A stretch of 64,000 nucleotides of DNA, taken from contig NZ_CABVQK010000011.1 in assembly GCF_902499335.1 (NCBI RefSeq), positions 62,001 to 126,000 on the forward strand, given 5' to 3'. This document shows positions 7,918 through 15,591 of the stretch, piece by piece; position 1 is the stretch's first letter; each line of letters begins with the position of its first letter. The position numbers and the translations under genes were made by a program. The notes under the pieces are model-generated. The model searched no databases. It was not told where the DNA came from and saw nothing but the letters and a program-made list of their open reading frames with translations. The stretch comes from Burkholderia lata. Lineage in GTDB: Bacteria; Pseudomonadota; Gammaproteobacteria; Burkholderiales; Burkholderiaceae.

Positions 7918-9735
7918 ATGTGCGGCATTGTCGGCGCAGTTGCGCAGCGTAATATCGTTCCGGTGCTGATCGAAGGTTTGCGGCGCCTCGAATACCGTGG
8001 CTACGACTCGTGCGGCGTCGCCGTGCTCGAGCCGGACGCACCGAAGCGCGCGCGCAGCGTCGCACGCGTCGCCGACCTCGACACGCAGGTGCGCGAGTCG
8101 CACCTCGAAGGCACGACGGGCGTCGCGCACACGCGCTGGGCAACGCACGGCGCGCCCGTCACGCACAACGCGCACCCGATCTTCTCGTCGGACGCGCTCG
8201 CGCTCGTCCACAACGGCATCATCGAGAACTTCGAATCGCTGCGCGAAGTGCTGCGCGCGAAGGGCTACGAGTTCGTGTCGCAGACCGACACCGAAGTGAT
8301 CGCCCACCTCGTGCACAGCCTGTATCGCGGCAACCTGTTCGACGCGGTGCGCGAAGCGGTGGCGCAGCTGCACGGCGCGTATGCGATCGCCGTGATCCAC
8401 AAGGACCAGCCGCACACCGTCGTCGGCGCGCGCCAGGGTTCGCCGCTCGTGGTCGGCCACGGCGACGGCGAGAACTTCCTCGCATCCGACGCACTTGCGC
8501 TCGCGGGCAGCACCGACCACTTCACGTTCCTCGAGGAAGGCGACGTGTGCGAGCTGTCGCTCGACGGCGTGAAGATCGTCGACCGCCACGGCGCCATCGT
8601 GCAGCGCGAGATCCGCGTGGTCAGCGCATACGGCGGCGCGGTCGAACTCGGGCCGTATCGCCACTTCATGCAGAAGGAAATCTTCGAGCAGCCGCGCGCG
8701 ATCAGCGACACTGTGCCGCAGACGGACGCGTTCGACGCGACGCTGTTCGGCGACGCCGCGCCCGCCGCGTTCGCGGAAATCGACAGCCTGCTGATCCTCG
8801 CGTGCGGTACGAGCTACTACTCGGGCCTGACCGCGAAGTACTGGCTCGAATCGATCGCGAAGATCCCGACGCAGGTCGAGATCGCGAGCGAATACCGCTA
8901 CCGCGAATCGGTGCCGAACCCGCGCCAGCTCGTGCTGGTGATCTCGCAGTCGGGCGAGACGGCCGATACGCTCGCGGCGCTCAAGCACGCGCAGTCGCTC
9001 GGTCACGCGCACACGCTGGCCGTCTGCAACGTCGCGACGAGCGCGATGGTGCGCCTCACCGAAATGCAGTTCCTGACGCACGCGGGTACCGAGATCGGCG
9101 TCGCGTCGACGAAGGCGTTCACGACGCAGCTCGTCGCGCTGTTCGTACTGGCGGCCACGCTCGGCAAGCTGCGCGGGCATGTCGACGCCGCCCAGGAAGC
9201 CGAATTCCTGAAGCAGTTGCGCCACCTGCCGGCCGCGCTGAACAGCGTACTCGCGCTGGAGCCGCAGATCATCGCGTGGTCGGAGGAATTCGCGCGCAAG
9301 GAAAACGCGCTGTTCCTCGGCCGCGGGCTGCACTACCCGATCGCGCTCGAAGGCGCGCTGAAGCTGAAGGAAATCTCGTACATCCACGCCGAGGCCTATC
9401 CGGCCGGCGAACTGAAGCACGGGCCGCTCGCGCTCGTCACGGAAGCGATGCCGGTCGTCACGGTCGCGCCGAACGACACGCTGCTCGAGAAGCTGAAGTC
9501 GAACATGCAGGAAGTGCGTGCGCGCGGCGGCGAGCTGTACGTGTTCGCCGATGCCGACACGCAGATCGTCAACGACGACGGCCTGCACGTGATCCGGATG
9601 CCGGAGCACTACGGGCAACTGTCGCCGATCCTGCACGTCGTGCCGCTGCAGATGCTCGCGTATCACACCGCGTGCGCACGCGGCACCGACGTCGACAAGC
9701 CGCGGAACCTCGCGAAGTCGGTGACGGTGGAGTAA
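7918..9735 (+). CDS. glmS: glutamine--fructose-6-phosphate aminotransferase (isomerizing)
   Basis: 605 residues, the usual size. The N-terminal glutaminase domain starts MCGIVGAV with nucleophile Cys2, followed by the [11 protein letters not shown] and THNAHP motifs. Two SIS sugar-isomerase domains follow ([12 protein letters not shown] near 290, [12 protein letters not shown] near 340, [13 protein letters not shown] near 395). The end [12 protein letters not shown] is the conserved catalytic tail. It makes glucosamine-6-phosphate, the first committed step toward UDP-GlcNAc. A ribosome site (AGAAGG) precedes the ATG. No glmS ribozyme is expected or seen. Confidence 0.97.
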   Translation: MCGIVGAVAQRNIVPVLIEGLRRLEYRGYDSCGVAVLEPDAPKRARSVARVADLDTQVRESHLEGTTGVAHTRWATHGAPVTHNAHPIFSSDALALVHNGIIENFESLREVLRAKGYEFVSQTDTEVIAHLVHSLYRGNLFDAVREAVAQLHGAYAIAVIHKDQPHTVVGARQGSPLVVGHGDGENFLASDALALAGSTDHFTFLEEGDVCELSLDGVKIVDRHGAIVQREIRVVSAYGGAVELGPYRHFMQKEIFEQPRAISDTVPQTDAFDATLFGDAAPAAFAEIDSLLILACGTSYYSGLTAKYWLESIAKIPTQVEIASEYRYRESVPNPRQLVLVISQSGETADTLAALKHAQSLGHAHTLAVCNVATSAMVRLTEMQFLTHAGTEIGVASTKAFTTQLVALFVLAATLGKLRGHVDAAQEAEFLKQLRHLPAALNSVLALEPQIIAWSEEFARKENALFLGRGLHYPIALEGALKLKEISYIHAEAYPAGELKHGPLALVTEAMPVVTVAPNDTLLEKLKSNMQEVRARGGELYVFADADTQIVNDDGLHVIRMPEHYGQLSPILHVVPLQMLAYHTACARGTDVDKPRNLAKSVTVE

Positions 9736-9818
9736 TGCTGGCCGCAGGGATGGCCTCTGCCGGGCCGTCCCGGGCGCGTACCGGCGTGAAGCAGGCCATT
9801 CGGCCAGGTCGAAATAGC

Positions 9819-9839
9819 TACCACGTAGTGGTATATAAT
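9819..9839 (+). promoter_or_regulatory. palindromic operator fused to a -10 box, toxin-antitoxin promoter
   Basis: TACCAC-GTA-GTGGTA is a perfect 6-bp inverted repeat (9819-9833), directly followed by TATAAT (9834-9839), 25 bases before the toxin start. A dyad abutting the -10 of a toxin-antitoxin operon is the expected place for autorepression by the antitoxin or complex. No good -35 hexamer is visible. Confidence 0.65.
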
Positions 9840-9864
9840 CCTGTGCTAACTCGACCGGCCCGAC

Positions 9865-10224
9865 ATGCCTGCTTCCGTACGACGCGTCTTCAAGACGAAG
9901 TGGTTTCACAAGGCAGCGAGAAAATCAGGTATCGCCGATGCCGAACTCTGCCGCGCTGCGCAGGAACTGGCGCGCGGCCAGGGCATCGAGCTCGGCGGCA
10001 ACGTCTGGAAAAAGCGCCTGGACGGCAATCGGCAGCGCGGCATCGTGCTGAGCAAGGTCGGGCGGGCGTGGGTGTTCCTGTTCGCGAAACGCGATCGGGA
10101 CGACATCGACGAACGCGAGCTGCGCGCCTTCAGAAAGCTCGCCGCGGATATCGGGCGCCGCAGCGACACCGAGATCGCGACGCTGATCGCACTGAAAGAG
10201 CTTGTGGAGATTTGCAATGGCTAA
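9865..10224 (+). CDS. type II toxin of the RelE/HigB superfamily
   Basis: 119 residues, basic. The pattern VFKTKWFHKAARKSGIADAEL, then GGNVWKKRL, RGIVLSKVGRAWVFLFAKRDRDDI and a C-terminal helix RKLAADI matches the RelE-type family (pfam06296-like) of ribosome-dependent mRNA interferases, in which the basic strand residues contact RNA. The antitoxin gene overlaps its 3' end by 8 bases. Toxin-first order is the HigBA arrangement. It has its own promoter with a palindromic operator. The target and activity are inferred from family only. Confidence 0.85.
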   Translation: MPASVRRVFKTKWFHKAARKSGIADAELCRAAQELARGQGIELGGNVWKKRLDGNRQRGIVLSKVGRAWVFLFAKRDRDDIDERELRAFRKLAADIGRRSDTEIATLIALKELVEICNG

Positions 10225-10537
10225 GAGTCGATTCAAGAGCGATGCGACGGAGGCGATCCACAGCGCCGCGTCGGGCCTCTATCGCGCCAAGCTGATCGAC
10301 AAGAAGACGATGCGCGAATACGACGATCTCTGCATCGAGGCCGCCCCGCAGTTCGATCCGGAAGCGATCGCCCGCATCCGCAAATCCGTCAACGTCAGCC
10401 AGAGCGTGTTCGCGCTCTACCTGAACACGACGGCGTCGACGATCCGCCAATGGGAACAGGGCGACAAGCGGCCGAGCGGCATCGCGGCCCGGATGCTCCA
10501 GATCGTCGAGAAGCACGGGCTCGAGGTGTTCTCCTGA
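10217..10537 (+). CDS. HigA-like antitoxin, helix-turn-helix
   Basis: 106 residues. The C-terminal half holds an XRE-type helix-turn-helix (RIRKSVNVSQSVFALYLNTTASTIRQWEQGDKRPSG split over about residues 60-95) with the typical SQxxFA and IRxWEQG signatures. The N-terminal half is a helical segment likely to bind the toxin. It starts at ATG 10217, inside the toxin gene, giving an 8-base overlap and tight coupling. It should neutralise the toxin and repress the operon at the palindrome at 9819-9833. Confidence 0.85.
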   Translation: MAKSRFKSDATEAIHSAASGLYRAKLIDKKTMREYDDLCIEAAPQFDPEAIARIRKSVNVSQSVFALYLNTTASTIRQWEQGDKRPSGIAARMLQIVEKHGLEVFS

Positions 10538-10604
10538 GCCGCTGCCCCGAATGCGCATGCACCGCCGGCCGAACGCGGGCCGCAAGGAATATGACGGAGA
10601 GACA

Positions 10605-11087
10605 ATGGTAAGACTGATTGGATGCGGTTTGCTGGCGCTGACGTTCGCGTCGACGGGCTGGGCCGCCGAGCATTACGTCGAGGTCTGGAACCCGCCCGAG
10701 GCACGGAAGCCGGCAGCCCATGCGCCGGAAGCCCGTATGCCGGATGCCCGTACCCCGACCGCGCACACCGGCGCCGATGCGCGCGCCGGCAAGAGCGCGG
10801 AGAAGCACGCGAATGCCACACCGAAAGCCGCGGTGAAGCCGCACAAGCGCCGCGTCGCGCAGGCCGTGAAAGCCGGTTCGCATCGTCCGCCCGCCGCCGC
10901 GGCCGAGGCACCGGCCGCTCCGCGCCCCGTCGCGCAGCCCGCACCGGGCCGCCTGACGGTGATGCAGCCGGCCGCGCCCGATGCGCAGCACGCGCCCAGT
11001 TACTCCAACATCCCGCGGCAATACACACCGGACGGCAACGTGCTGCAGGTCGGCACGCACGGCCGCTCCGCGGAGGTGACTCGATAA
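10605..11087 (+). CDS. secreted Ala/Pro-rich hypothetical protein
   Basis: 160 residues. An N-terminal signal peptide (VRLIGCGLLALTFASTGWAA, cleavage after about residue 21) leads into a low-complexity Ala/Pro/Lys/His-rich middle with PEAR, PDAR and AAEAPAAPRP repeats, then a more ordered tail (SYSNIPRQYTPDGNVLQVG). It is probably periplasmic or loosely bound to the wall; the basic, proline-rich stretch could contact peptidoglycan or LPS. No function recognised. ATG 10605 is preceded by GGAGAG. Its stop overlaps the next start by one base (TAATG), so the two are coupled. Confidence 0.7.
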   Translation: MVRLIGCGLLALTFASTGWAAEHYVEVWNPPEARKPAAHAPEARMPDARTPTAHTGADARAGKSAEKHANATPKAAVKPHKRRVAQAVKAGSHRPPAAAAEAPAAPRPVAQPAPGRLTVMQPAAPDAQHAPSYSNIPRQYTPDGNVLQVGTHGRSAEVTR

Positions 11088-11305
11088 TGGAAGCGCAAAC
11101 CTACCACGGCTACCAGATCTGGGGCCACGCGATCCTGCAGCAGGACGAGATCCTGCAGCCCGAGCGCTTTGCCGGGAGCGGCACGATCACGCAGAACAAC
11201 AAGCTGGTCGAGGCATCCGGCGTGCTCGGCGTGTTCGACACCGAGGACGACGCGCGCGACGCGGGGCTCGAATGGGCCCGCGCCTGGATCGACAGCCACA
11301 GCTGA
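11087..11305 (+). CDS. small hypothetical protein, possibly DUF6566-like
   Basis: 72 residues, soluble and acidic: beta-rich N-terminal half (YHGYQIWGHAI, GSGTITQNNKLV) and a C-terminal helix (TEDDARDAGLEWARAWIDSHS). The last helix resembles the small Burkholderia family I remember as DUF6566, but this is from memory and weak. It is translationally coupled to the secreted Ala/Pro-rich gene and followed by a strong terminator. It may be distantly related to the 73-residue protein at 2495-2716. Confidence 0.7.
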   Translation: MEAQTYHGYQIWGHAILQQDEILQPERFAGSGTITQNNKLVEASGVLGVFDTEDDARDAGLEWARAWIDSHS

Positions 11306-11375
11306 CCGGGCGCGGCGCGCGCAGCCGGCGCGTTGTCGCCGACGCCGCGCACGGGTCGGCCGTACACCGCACATG

Positions 11376-11406
11376 AAAAAAGGGGCGTCGTGGACGCCCC
11401 TTTTTT
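11376..11406. terminator. bidirectional intrinsic terminator
   Basis: A 14-bp perfect stem, AAAAAAGGGGCGTC (11376-11389) and GACGCCCCTTTTTT (11393-11406), around a 3-base loop. The A-run and T-run flank a GC core, so it can work on both strands. It lies between two convergent genes, the small hypothetical protein on plus and the FTR1 permease on minus. Confidence 0.92.
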
Positions 11407-11423
11407 ATTCGAACCCGGACAAC

Positions 11424-12260
11424 TCAGGCCGCGGGCCGTGGCGGCCGCACTGCCGGCTGCAGCCGGCCGACGAGCCGTGACAGCCCGACGATCGCGGCCA
11501 GCGTCGCGAGGTACGCGACGATCTGGATGCCCGCCGGGCGCGCGGTATAGCCGATCAGCGTATGCAGCGCCTTGCCGACGATGCTGGTTTCCTTGAGCAG
11601 CCACGACGTATCCCAGATCGCATCGCCCCACGACGGCACGAGGCCGGCCGCGAGCAGGAAGCCCACACACTGGCTGGCCATCCCCGCCGCGAGCAGCACG
11701 ATCAGCCAGTTGGTAACGGAGAACAGGCGCTTCAGCGGAATCTGCAGCAGGCCCGCATACATCCCGTAGCCGAGCCCTGCGCCGCCCAGCACGCCGAGCA
11801 GCCCGCCGACGATCATCTGCGGCGTCTGCCCCGGATCGCCCGCCGCGATGCCGTACAGGAACAGCACGGCTTCGGAGCCTTCGCGCAGCACCGCGACGCC
11901 GACCACGATCGCCAGCCCCGTCAGCGGCTTGCTGCCGGCCGCGACGGCACGTCCGACCGCTGTCATCTGCATCGCCATCTCGCGACCGTGCCGGCTCATC
12001 CAGATGCTGTGCCATGCGAGCATCAGCGTCGCGACGAACATCACGCCCGCGTTGAAGACCTCCTGCCCCATGCCGGACGCCCACTGCGAAATCACGTCGG
12101 CGAACGCCGCGATCAGGCCGGCGCCGATCACGCCGCCAACCAGACCGCCGCCGACCCACCAGCCGCGCCGCGGCACGCCCTTCGTGGCGGCCATCACGAT
12201 CGACACCACCAGCGCGGCCTCGAGCACTTCACGAAAGACGATCAGGGCAGTAGACAACAT
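11424..12260 (-). CDS. FTR1-family iron permease (FtrC/EfeU-like)
   Basis: 278 residues and about seven hydrophobic helices. The two iron-binding REXXE motifs of the family are intact: REVLE at 10-14 and REGSE at 126-130. It should move iron across the inner membrane. The cupredoxin gene lies just upstream (12 bases between them), giving the B-C pair of the Ftr-type ferrous iron systems. The P19/Tp34-like and ferredoxin-like partners of the full FtrABCD system are not adjacent. A Fur-like box precedes the pair. Confidence 0.88.
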   Translation of the reverse strand: MLSTALIVFREVLEAALVVSIVMAATKGVPRRGWWVGGGLVGGVIGAGLIAAFADVISQWASGMGQEVFNAGVMFVATLMLAWHSIWMSRHGREMAMQMTAVGRAVAAGSKPLTGLAIVVGVAVLREGSEAVLFLYGIAAGDPGQTPQMIVGGLLGVLGGAGLGYGMYAGLLQIPLKRLFSVTNWLIVLLAAGMASQCVGFLLAAGLVPSWGDAIWDTSWLLKETSIVGKALHTLIGYTARPAGIQIVAYLATLAAIVGLSRLVGRLQPAVRPPRPAA

Positions 12261-12272
12261 GGCGATATAGGC

Positions 12273-12605
12273 TTACTTGACGGTCAGGTGCGTCTTCGAC
12301 TGCGCTTCGTGATACTCGTCGTGGAATTCGTACGTGCCGGCCTTCAGCGGCCCGACCAGGATTTCCACCGACTTGCCGGCGGGCACGACCTTCTCCGCCT
12401 TGAAGTCGTCGCTCTCGAATTCGGCAGGCGTCGCGTCGAGGTTCTTCACGACGAACTTCACCTTCTTCCCTGCCGGGATCGTTACGCCGTCCGGCGAAAA
12501 CTTGTGGTCCTTCAGGGTCAGGTTGACGACATCGTCGGCCGCGAATGCGGACGTTGCCGACGCGCCCAGCAGGGCCAGCGCGAAGCCGAAAGCGAAACGG
12601 TTCAT
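12273..12605 (-). CDS. periplasmic cupredoxin-domain protein (FtrB/EfeO-N-like)
   Basis: 110 residues: signal peptide (cleavage about after SAFA, residue 22), then a single cupredoxin beta-barrel with the family-typical LKDHKFSPDGVTIPAGKKVKFVVKN and KAGTYEFHDEYHE segments. There is no Cys; His and acidic residues near the C-terminus could bind metal. Such proteins pair with FTR1 permeases, where they may help oxidise or deliver ferrous iron. It is the first gene of the pair and lies directly behind a Fur-like site. Confidence 0.85.
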   Translation of the reverse strand: MNRFAFGFALALLGASATSAFAADDVVNLTLKDHKFSPDGVTIPAGKKVKFVVKNLDATPAEFESDDFKAEKVVPAGKSVEILVGPLKAGTYEFHDEYHEAQSKTHLTVK

Positions 12606-12643
12606 GTAGGTAACGAATTGAAATATCGAAGAGGATTGATACT

Positions 12644-12662
12644 AAGAGCGATTCGCATTTTC
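12644..12662 (-). promoter_or_regulatory. putative Fur box
   Basis: Read on the minus strand, GAAAATGCGAATCGCTCTT matches about 13 of 19 positions of the classical Fur consensus (GATAATGATAATCATTATC). It lies about 40-55 bases upstream of the cupredoxin start, and the genes it would control carry iron-uptake signatures. The match is by eye. Confidence 0.5.
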
Positions 12663-12887
12663 ACCTCGCGTACCCTTACTCGCAACATGGTGATCGTGCT
12701 TCATGGATTGCCGTCGCGCGTTGCCCGGCAAGGCATCCACCCGGCTCCGCCCGAAACGCTTCGCCGTCAATCAGGACAAGTTCCGAATGACGTCAAAGGC
12801 CTGATCGACATTCATCAGACTTCATCTTTACAACATGCTGTCGCCAGACCGAAACCGCGACACCGATTTCCGGCGACACGCGTACGC

Positions 12888-12918
12888 TTGACCTTCCCAC
12901 CGTGGCAAGCTTCATGCT
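12888..12918 (+). promoter_or_regulatory. CueR/MerR-type copper-responsive promoter
   Basis: TTGACC (12888-12893) and CATGCT (12913-12918) are separated by 19 bases, the stretched spacing of MerR-family promoters. The spacer contains the dyad ACCTTCC (12891-12897) - 7 bases - GCAAGCT (12905-12911), very close to the CueR operator in front of bacterial copA genes. The gene behind it encodes an MTCGGC copper-chaperone protein. No cueR gene lies in this window. Confidence 0.75.
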
Positions 12919-12954
12919 GTCGATGCTTGTCAATCGTCAACTCAGGAGAACACG

Positions 12955-13155
12955 ATGGAATTCGAAGTCCAGGACATGACTTGCGGCGGCTGTGCCAATG
13001 CAATCACGCGCGCGGTAACCGCCGCCGACCCCGCCGCGAAGCTCGACATCGACGTCGCGGCGAAGATCGTCAAGGTCGAATCGGCGCAAGGCGCCGAGCG
13101 CGTGCAGTCGATCATCGAAGCCGCCGGCTTCCACCCCGCGCTGCGCTCCGCTTGA
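12955..13155 (+). CDS. heavy-metal-associated (HMA) domain copper chaperone
   Basis: 66 residues, a single ferredoxin-like HMA domain. The metal site MTCGGC places the two cysteines at 10 and 13; the rest (AITRAVTAADPAAKLDIDV, IIEAAGFHPAL) follows the beta-alpha-beta-beta-alpha-beta pattern. It is a cytoplasmic Cu(I) carrier that usually serves a CopA-type ATPase; none is adjacent. A CueR-type promoter directly upstream supports copper rather than mercury or zinc. Confidence 0.9.
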   Translation: MEFEVQDMTCGGCANAITRAVTAADPAAKLDIDVAAKIVKVESAQGAERVQSIIEAAGFHPALRSA

Positions 13156-13167
13156 CGCACGCACGCC

Positions 13168-13201
13168 GCGGGCGCACCGCCTGATATAGCAGTGCGCCCG
13201 C
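13168..13201. terminator. GC-rich hairpin between convergent genes
   Basis: A perfect 10-bp stem, GCGGGCGCAC (13168-13177) and GTGCGCCCGC (13192-13201), with a 14-base loop, midway between the copper-chaperone stop and the puuC stop. Its position suggests a shared terminator. It lacks a clear U-run on either strand. Confidence 0.5.
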
Positions 13202-13214
13202 ACCCGGTATCGCG

Positions 13215-14705
13215 TCAGCGCAGCCGGATCAGCGTCGACTTCAACTCGGTGTACTTCTCGAGCGCGTGCAGCGACTTGTCGCGGCCGTTGCCCGACTGCT
13301 TGTAACCGCCGAACGGGAAGTTCATGTCGCCGCCCTCGTCGTAGCAGTTCACCCACACGGTGCCCGCACGCAGCCGGCGCGACACGTCGTGCGCGGTCGT
13401 CAGGTTCGACGTCCACACGGCCGCGGCCAGCCCGTATTCGGTATCGTTCGCGATCCGCACGGCCTCGTCGACGTCGTCGAACACGATCACCGACAGCACG
13501 GGCCCGAAGATCTCCTCGCGTGCGATCTTCGCATCCGGCTTCACCTCGAACACCGTCGGCTCCACGTAGAAGCCGCCCGTTTCCTCCTTCACGCGCGCAC
13601 CGCCAGTGACGAGCCTGCCTTCGCTGCGTCCGGCCTCGATATAGCCGAGCACGCGCTCGAGCTGGATGCCGTCGACGATCGCGCCCATCGACACCGACGG
13701 ATCGAGCGGATTGCCGGGCACGTATGCGCGCGCGGCCGCGACGAGCTTCTCGATGAACGCATCCTTGATGTCGCGGTGCACGAGCAGCCGCGAACCTGCC
13801 GTGCACATCTCGCCCATGTTGTAGAAGATCGCGCCGGCGGCAGCCTGCGCCGCGCGGTCGAGATCGGGACAATCGGGCAGCACGATGTTCGGCGACTTGC
13901 CGCCGAGTTCGAGCCACGCGCGCTTCAGGTTCGACTGCGCGGCGTACTGCATGATCAGCTTGCCGACCGCCGTCGAGCCCGTAAACGCGATGCAGTCGAC
14001 GTCGCGGTGCAGCGCGAGCAGCTTGCCGGGCTCGCCCGCGCCCGGCACGACGTTGAACACGCCGGCCGGAATGCCGGCCTCGTATGCAAGCTGCGCGACG
14101 CGGATCGCGGTCAGCGGCGATTTCTCCGACGGCTTCAGCACGACGCTGTTGCCGGCCGCGAGCGCGGGGCCGAATTTCCACGCGGCCATCAGGATCGGGA
14201 AATTCCACGGCACGACGGCGGCCACCACGCCGACCGGCTCGCGCGTGACGAGACCGACGAGATGATGATCGGCCGGCGCGACTTCGCCGCCGACCTTGTC
14301 GATCGCCTCCGCAAACCATTCGACGCAGTACGCGGCGCCCGGCACGTCGACCGTCGTCGTGTCGCCGATCGGCTTGCCGGCGTCGAGCGTCTCGAGCAGC
14401 GACAGCTCGTCGAGATGCTCGCGCATCAGCGCGGCCCAGCGCAGCAGCACGGCCTTGCGCGCACGCGGGTTCAGCCCGGCCCACACGCCTGCGTCGAACG
14501 CGCGGCGCGCGGCCGCGACGGCCGCATTCACGTCGGCTTCGCCGCAATCGGCGACCTTCGCGAGCACGCGGCCGTCGATCGGGCTCACGCAGTCGAACGT
14601 CTTGCCGTCATGCGCGTCGCACGACGCGCCGTCGATGAATGCGCGCCCTTCGATCTTGAGCGACGCCGCCTTGTCCTGCCAGTCAGCCAAAGTCAACTTG
14701 TTCAT
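13215..14705 (-). CDS. puuC: aldehyde dehydrogenase, gamma-glutamyl-gamma-aminobutyraldehyde type
   Basis: 496 residues, an NAD(P)-dependent ALDH. Catalytic Glu266 is in LELGGKSPN and catalytic Cys301 in GEMCTAGSR; the PWNFP (166-170) and FTGST (241-245) cofactor motifs are present. In the Puu route it oxidises gamma-glutamyl-gamma-aminobutyraldehyde to gamma-glutamyl-GABA. The assignment to this substrate comes from the surrounding puuR, puuD, puuA and puuB genes; the sequence alone would fit other omega-aldehydes. It starts 97 bases after the regulator stop on the same strand, so both may share the promoter in front of puuR. Confidence 0.9.
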   Translation of the reverse strand: MNKLTLADWQDKAASLKIEGRAFIDGASCDAHDGKTFDCVSPIDGRVLAKVADCGEADVNAAVAAARRAFDAGVWAGLNPRARKAVLLRWAALMREHLDELSLLETLDAGKPIGDTTTVDVPGAAYCVEWFAEAIDKVGGEVAPADHHLVGLVTREPVGVVAAVVPWNFPILMAAWKFGPALAAGNSVVLKPSEKSPLTAIRVAQLAYEAGIPAGVFNVVPGAGEPGKLLALHRDVDCIAFTGSTAVGKLIMQYAAQSNLKRAWLELGGKSPNIVLPDCPDLDRAAQAAAGAIFYNMGEMCTAGSRLLVHRDIKDAFIEKLVAAARAYVPGNPLDPSVSMGAIVDGIQLERVLGYIEAGRSEGRLVTGGARVKEETGGFYVEPTVFEVKPDAKIAREEIFGPVLSVIVFDDVDEAVRIANDTEYGLAAAVWTSNLTTAHDVSRRLRAGTVWVNCYDEGGDMNFPFGGYKQSGNGRDKSLHALEKYTELKSTLIRLR

Positions 14706-14802
14706 CAGGATGCCTCAGTTTTTTGGCATTCGCGATGCGACACGCCGCTGCGCGTGAAGCGCAGGCGGCCGGCAGCGAATGCAGTGACGCGCGGTGGGAA
14801 GG

Positions 14803-15372
14803 TCAGAAGGTCGCCGGCGAATTGGCCGAGACGACCTCGCAGATCAGGTCCGCGCTGGGATTGCGAAAACGGTGCGGCAAACGGCTTTCGAAGTAGTAGC
14901 CGTCTCCGGGGTCGAGCAGCCACGTCGCGCCGTCGACGGTCAGCTCGAGCCGGCCCGACACGACGACACCGCCCTCGTGCCCCGCGTGCACGAGCATCTC
15001 GGGCCCCGTGTCGGCCTGCGGCTGGTAGATCTCGCGCAGGATGCACATGTTGCGGTCCTTCATGCTCGCGCCGACCAGATGAAACGCGAGCGTGTCGTTG
15101 CCGAGGTTCGGCATCTCGTCGCGGCGCGACACGACCGAGCGCGATTCGACGAGCTCGAACGTGAAGAACTCCGCGAGACTCATCGGGATGCATTCGAGCA
15201 GCTTCTTCAGCGAGCCGACCGACGGGCTCACGCGGCCCTGTTCGATCAGCGAGATCGTGCCGTTGGTCACGCCGGCCCGCTTCGCGAGTTCACGCTGCGA
15301 CAGGCCATGCTTGTTGCGCACGAAACGCAGGCGCTCGGCGACTTCGGTGGACATCGATTCGGTTTCGGACAC
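14803..15372 (-). CDS. puuR: XRE-cupin regulator of putrescine catabolism (PuuR-like)
   Basis: 189 residues: an N-terminal helix-turn-helix (about 12-65, LRFVRNKHGLSQRELAKRAG and TNGTISLIEQGRVSPSVGSL) and a C-terminal cupin sensor (about 110-185, HAGHEGGVVVSGRLELTV and LDPGDGYYFESRLPHRF). This is the architecture and length of E. coli PuuR, which represses puu genes until putrescine binds. It is encoded divergently from puuD across a 900-base region that contains an AATGAACA-type half-site resembling the PuuR operator. Start chosen at ATG 15372; an internal Met at residue 7 is an alternative. Confidence 0.88.
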   Translation of the reverse strand: MSETESMSTEVAERLRFVRNKHGLSQRELAKRAGVTNGTISLIEQGRVSPSVGSLKKLLECIPMSLAEFFTFELVESRSVVSRRDEMPNLGNDTLAFHLVGASMKDRNMCILREIYQPQADTGPEMLVHAGHEGGVVVSGRLELTVDGATWLLDPGDGYYFESRLPHRFRNPSADLICEVVSANSPATF

Positions 15373-15470
15373 GATAAGTGCGATGACAAAGTGAAACGAC
15401 GCAGTGGACAGCCGTTGAATATTCTAATCACTTTATGCCGTGCATCAGCGGGGAAAACCCTGAAAGGCGT

Positions 15471-15485
15471 TCGAAATAATGAACA
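15471..15485 (+). promoter_or_regulatory. PuuR-like operator candidate
   Basis: TCGAAATAATGAACA matches 11 of 15 positions of the E. coli PuuR recognition sequence (AAAATATAATGAACA as I recall it), including the whole AATGAACA half. It lies about 100 bases upstream of the PuuR-like gene start. Single site, matched by eye. Confidence 0.4.
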
Positions 15486-15563
15486 CCCTGTCGATTATTC
15501 CGTTTGCGAATCTTTTGTTCGCACTGCTCGGGAAAGCCCTGATGCAGCACCGTTAAAAAACAT

Positions 15564-15591
15564 TTGACGCCGTTTTTGGCTCGTATATGCT
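15564..15591 (+). promoter_or_regulatory. sigma-70-like promoter toward the puuD side
   Basis: TTGACG (15564-15569) and TATGCT (15586-15591) with a 16-base spacer, in AT-rich sequence. It would give an unusually long leader of about 690 bases before puuD. Confidence 0.45.

Larger units (their letters stand above)
12606..12954. other. divergent control region, iron genes / copper chaperone
   Basis: 349 bases without a gene. The left part holds the Fur-like box at 12644-12662. The middle (about 12700-12860) shows nothing convincing. The right part holds the CueR-type promoter at 12888-12918 and an AGGAGA ribosome site before 12955. Confidence 0.7.

Noticed and set aside
7870-9909. Long minus-strand open frame opposite glmS
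   Set aside because: Antisense shadow of glmS; no motif and no ribosome site.
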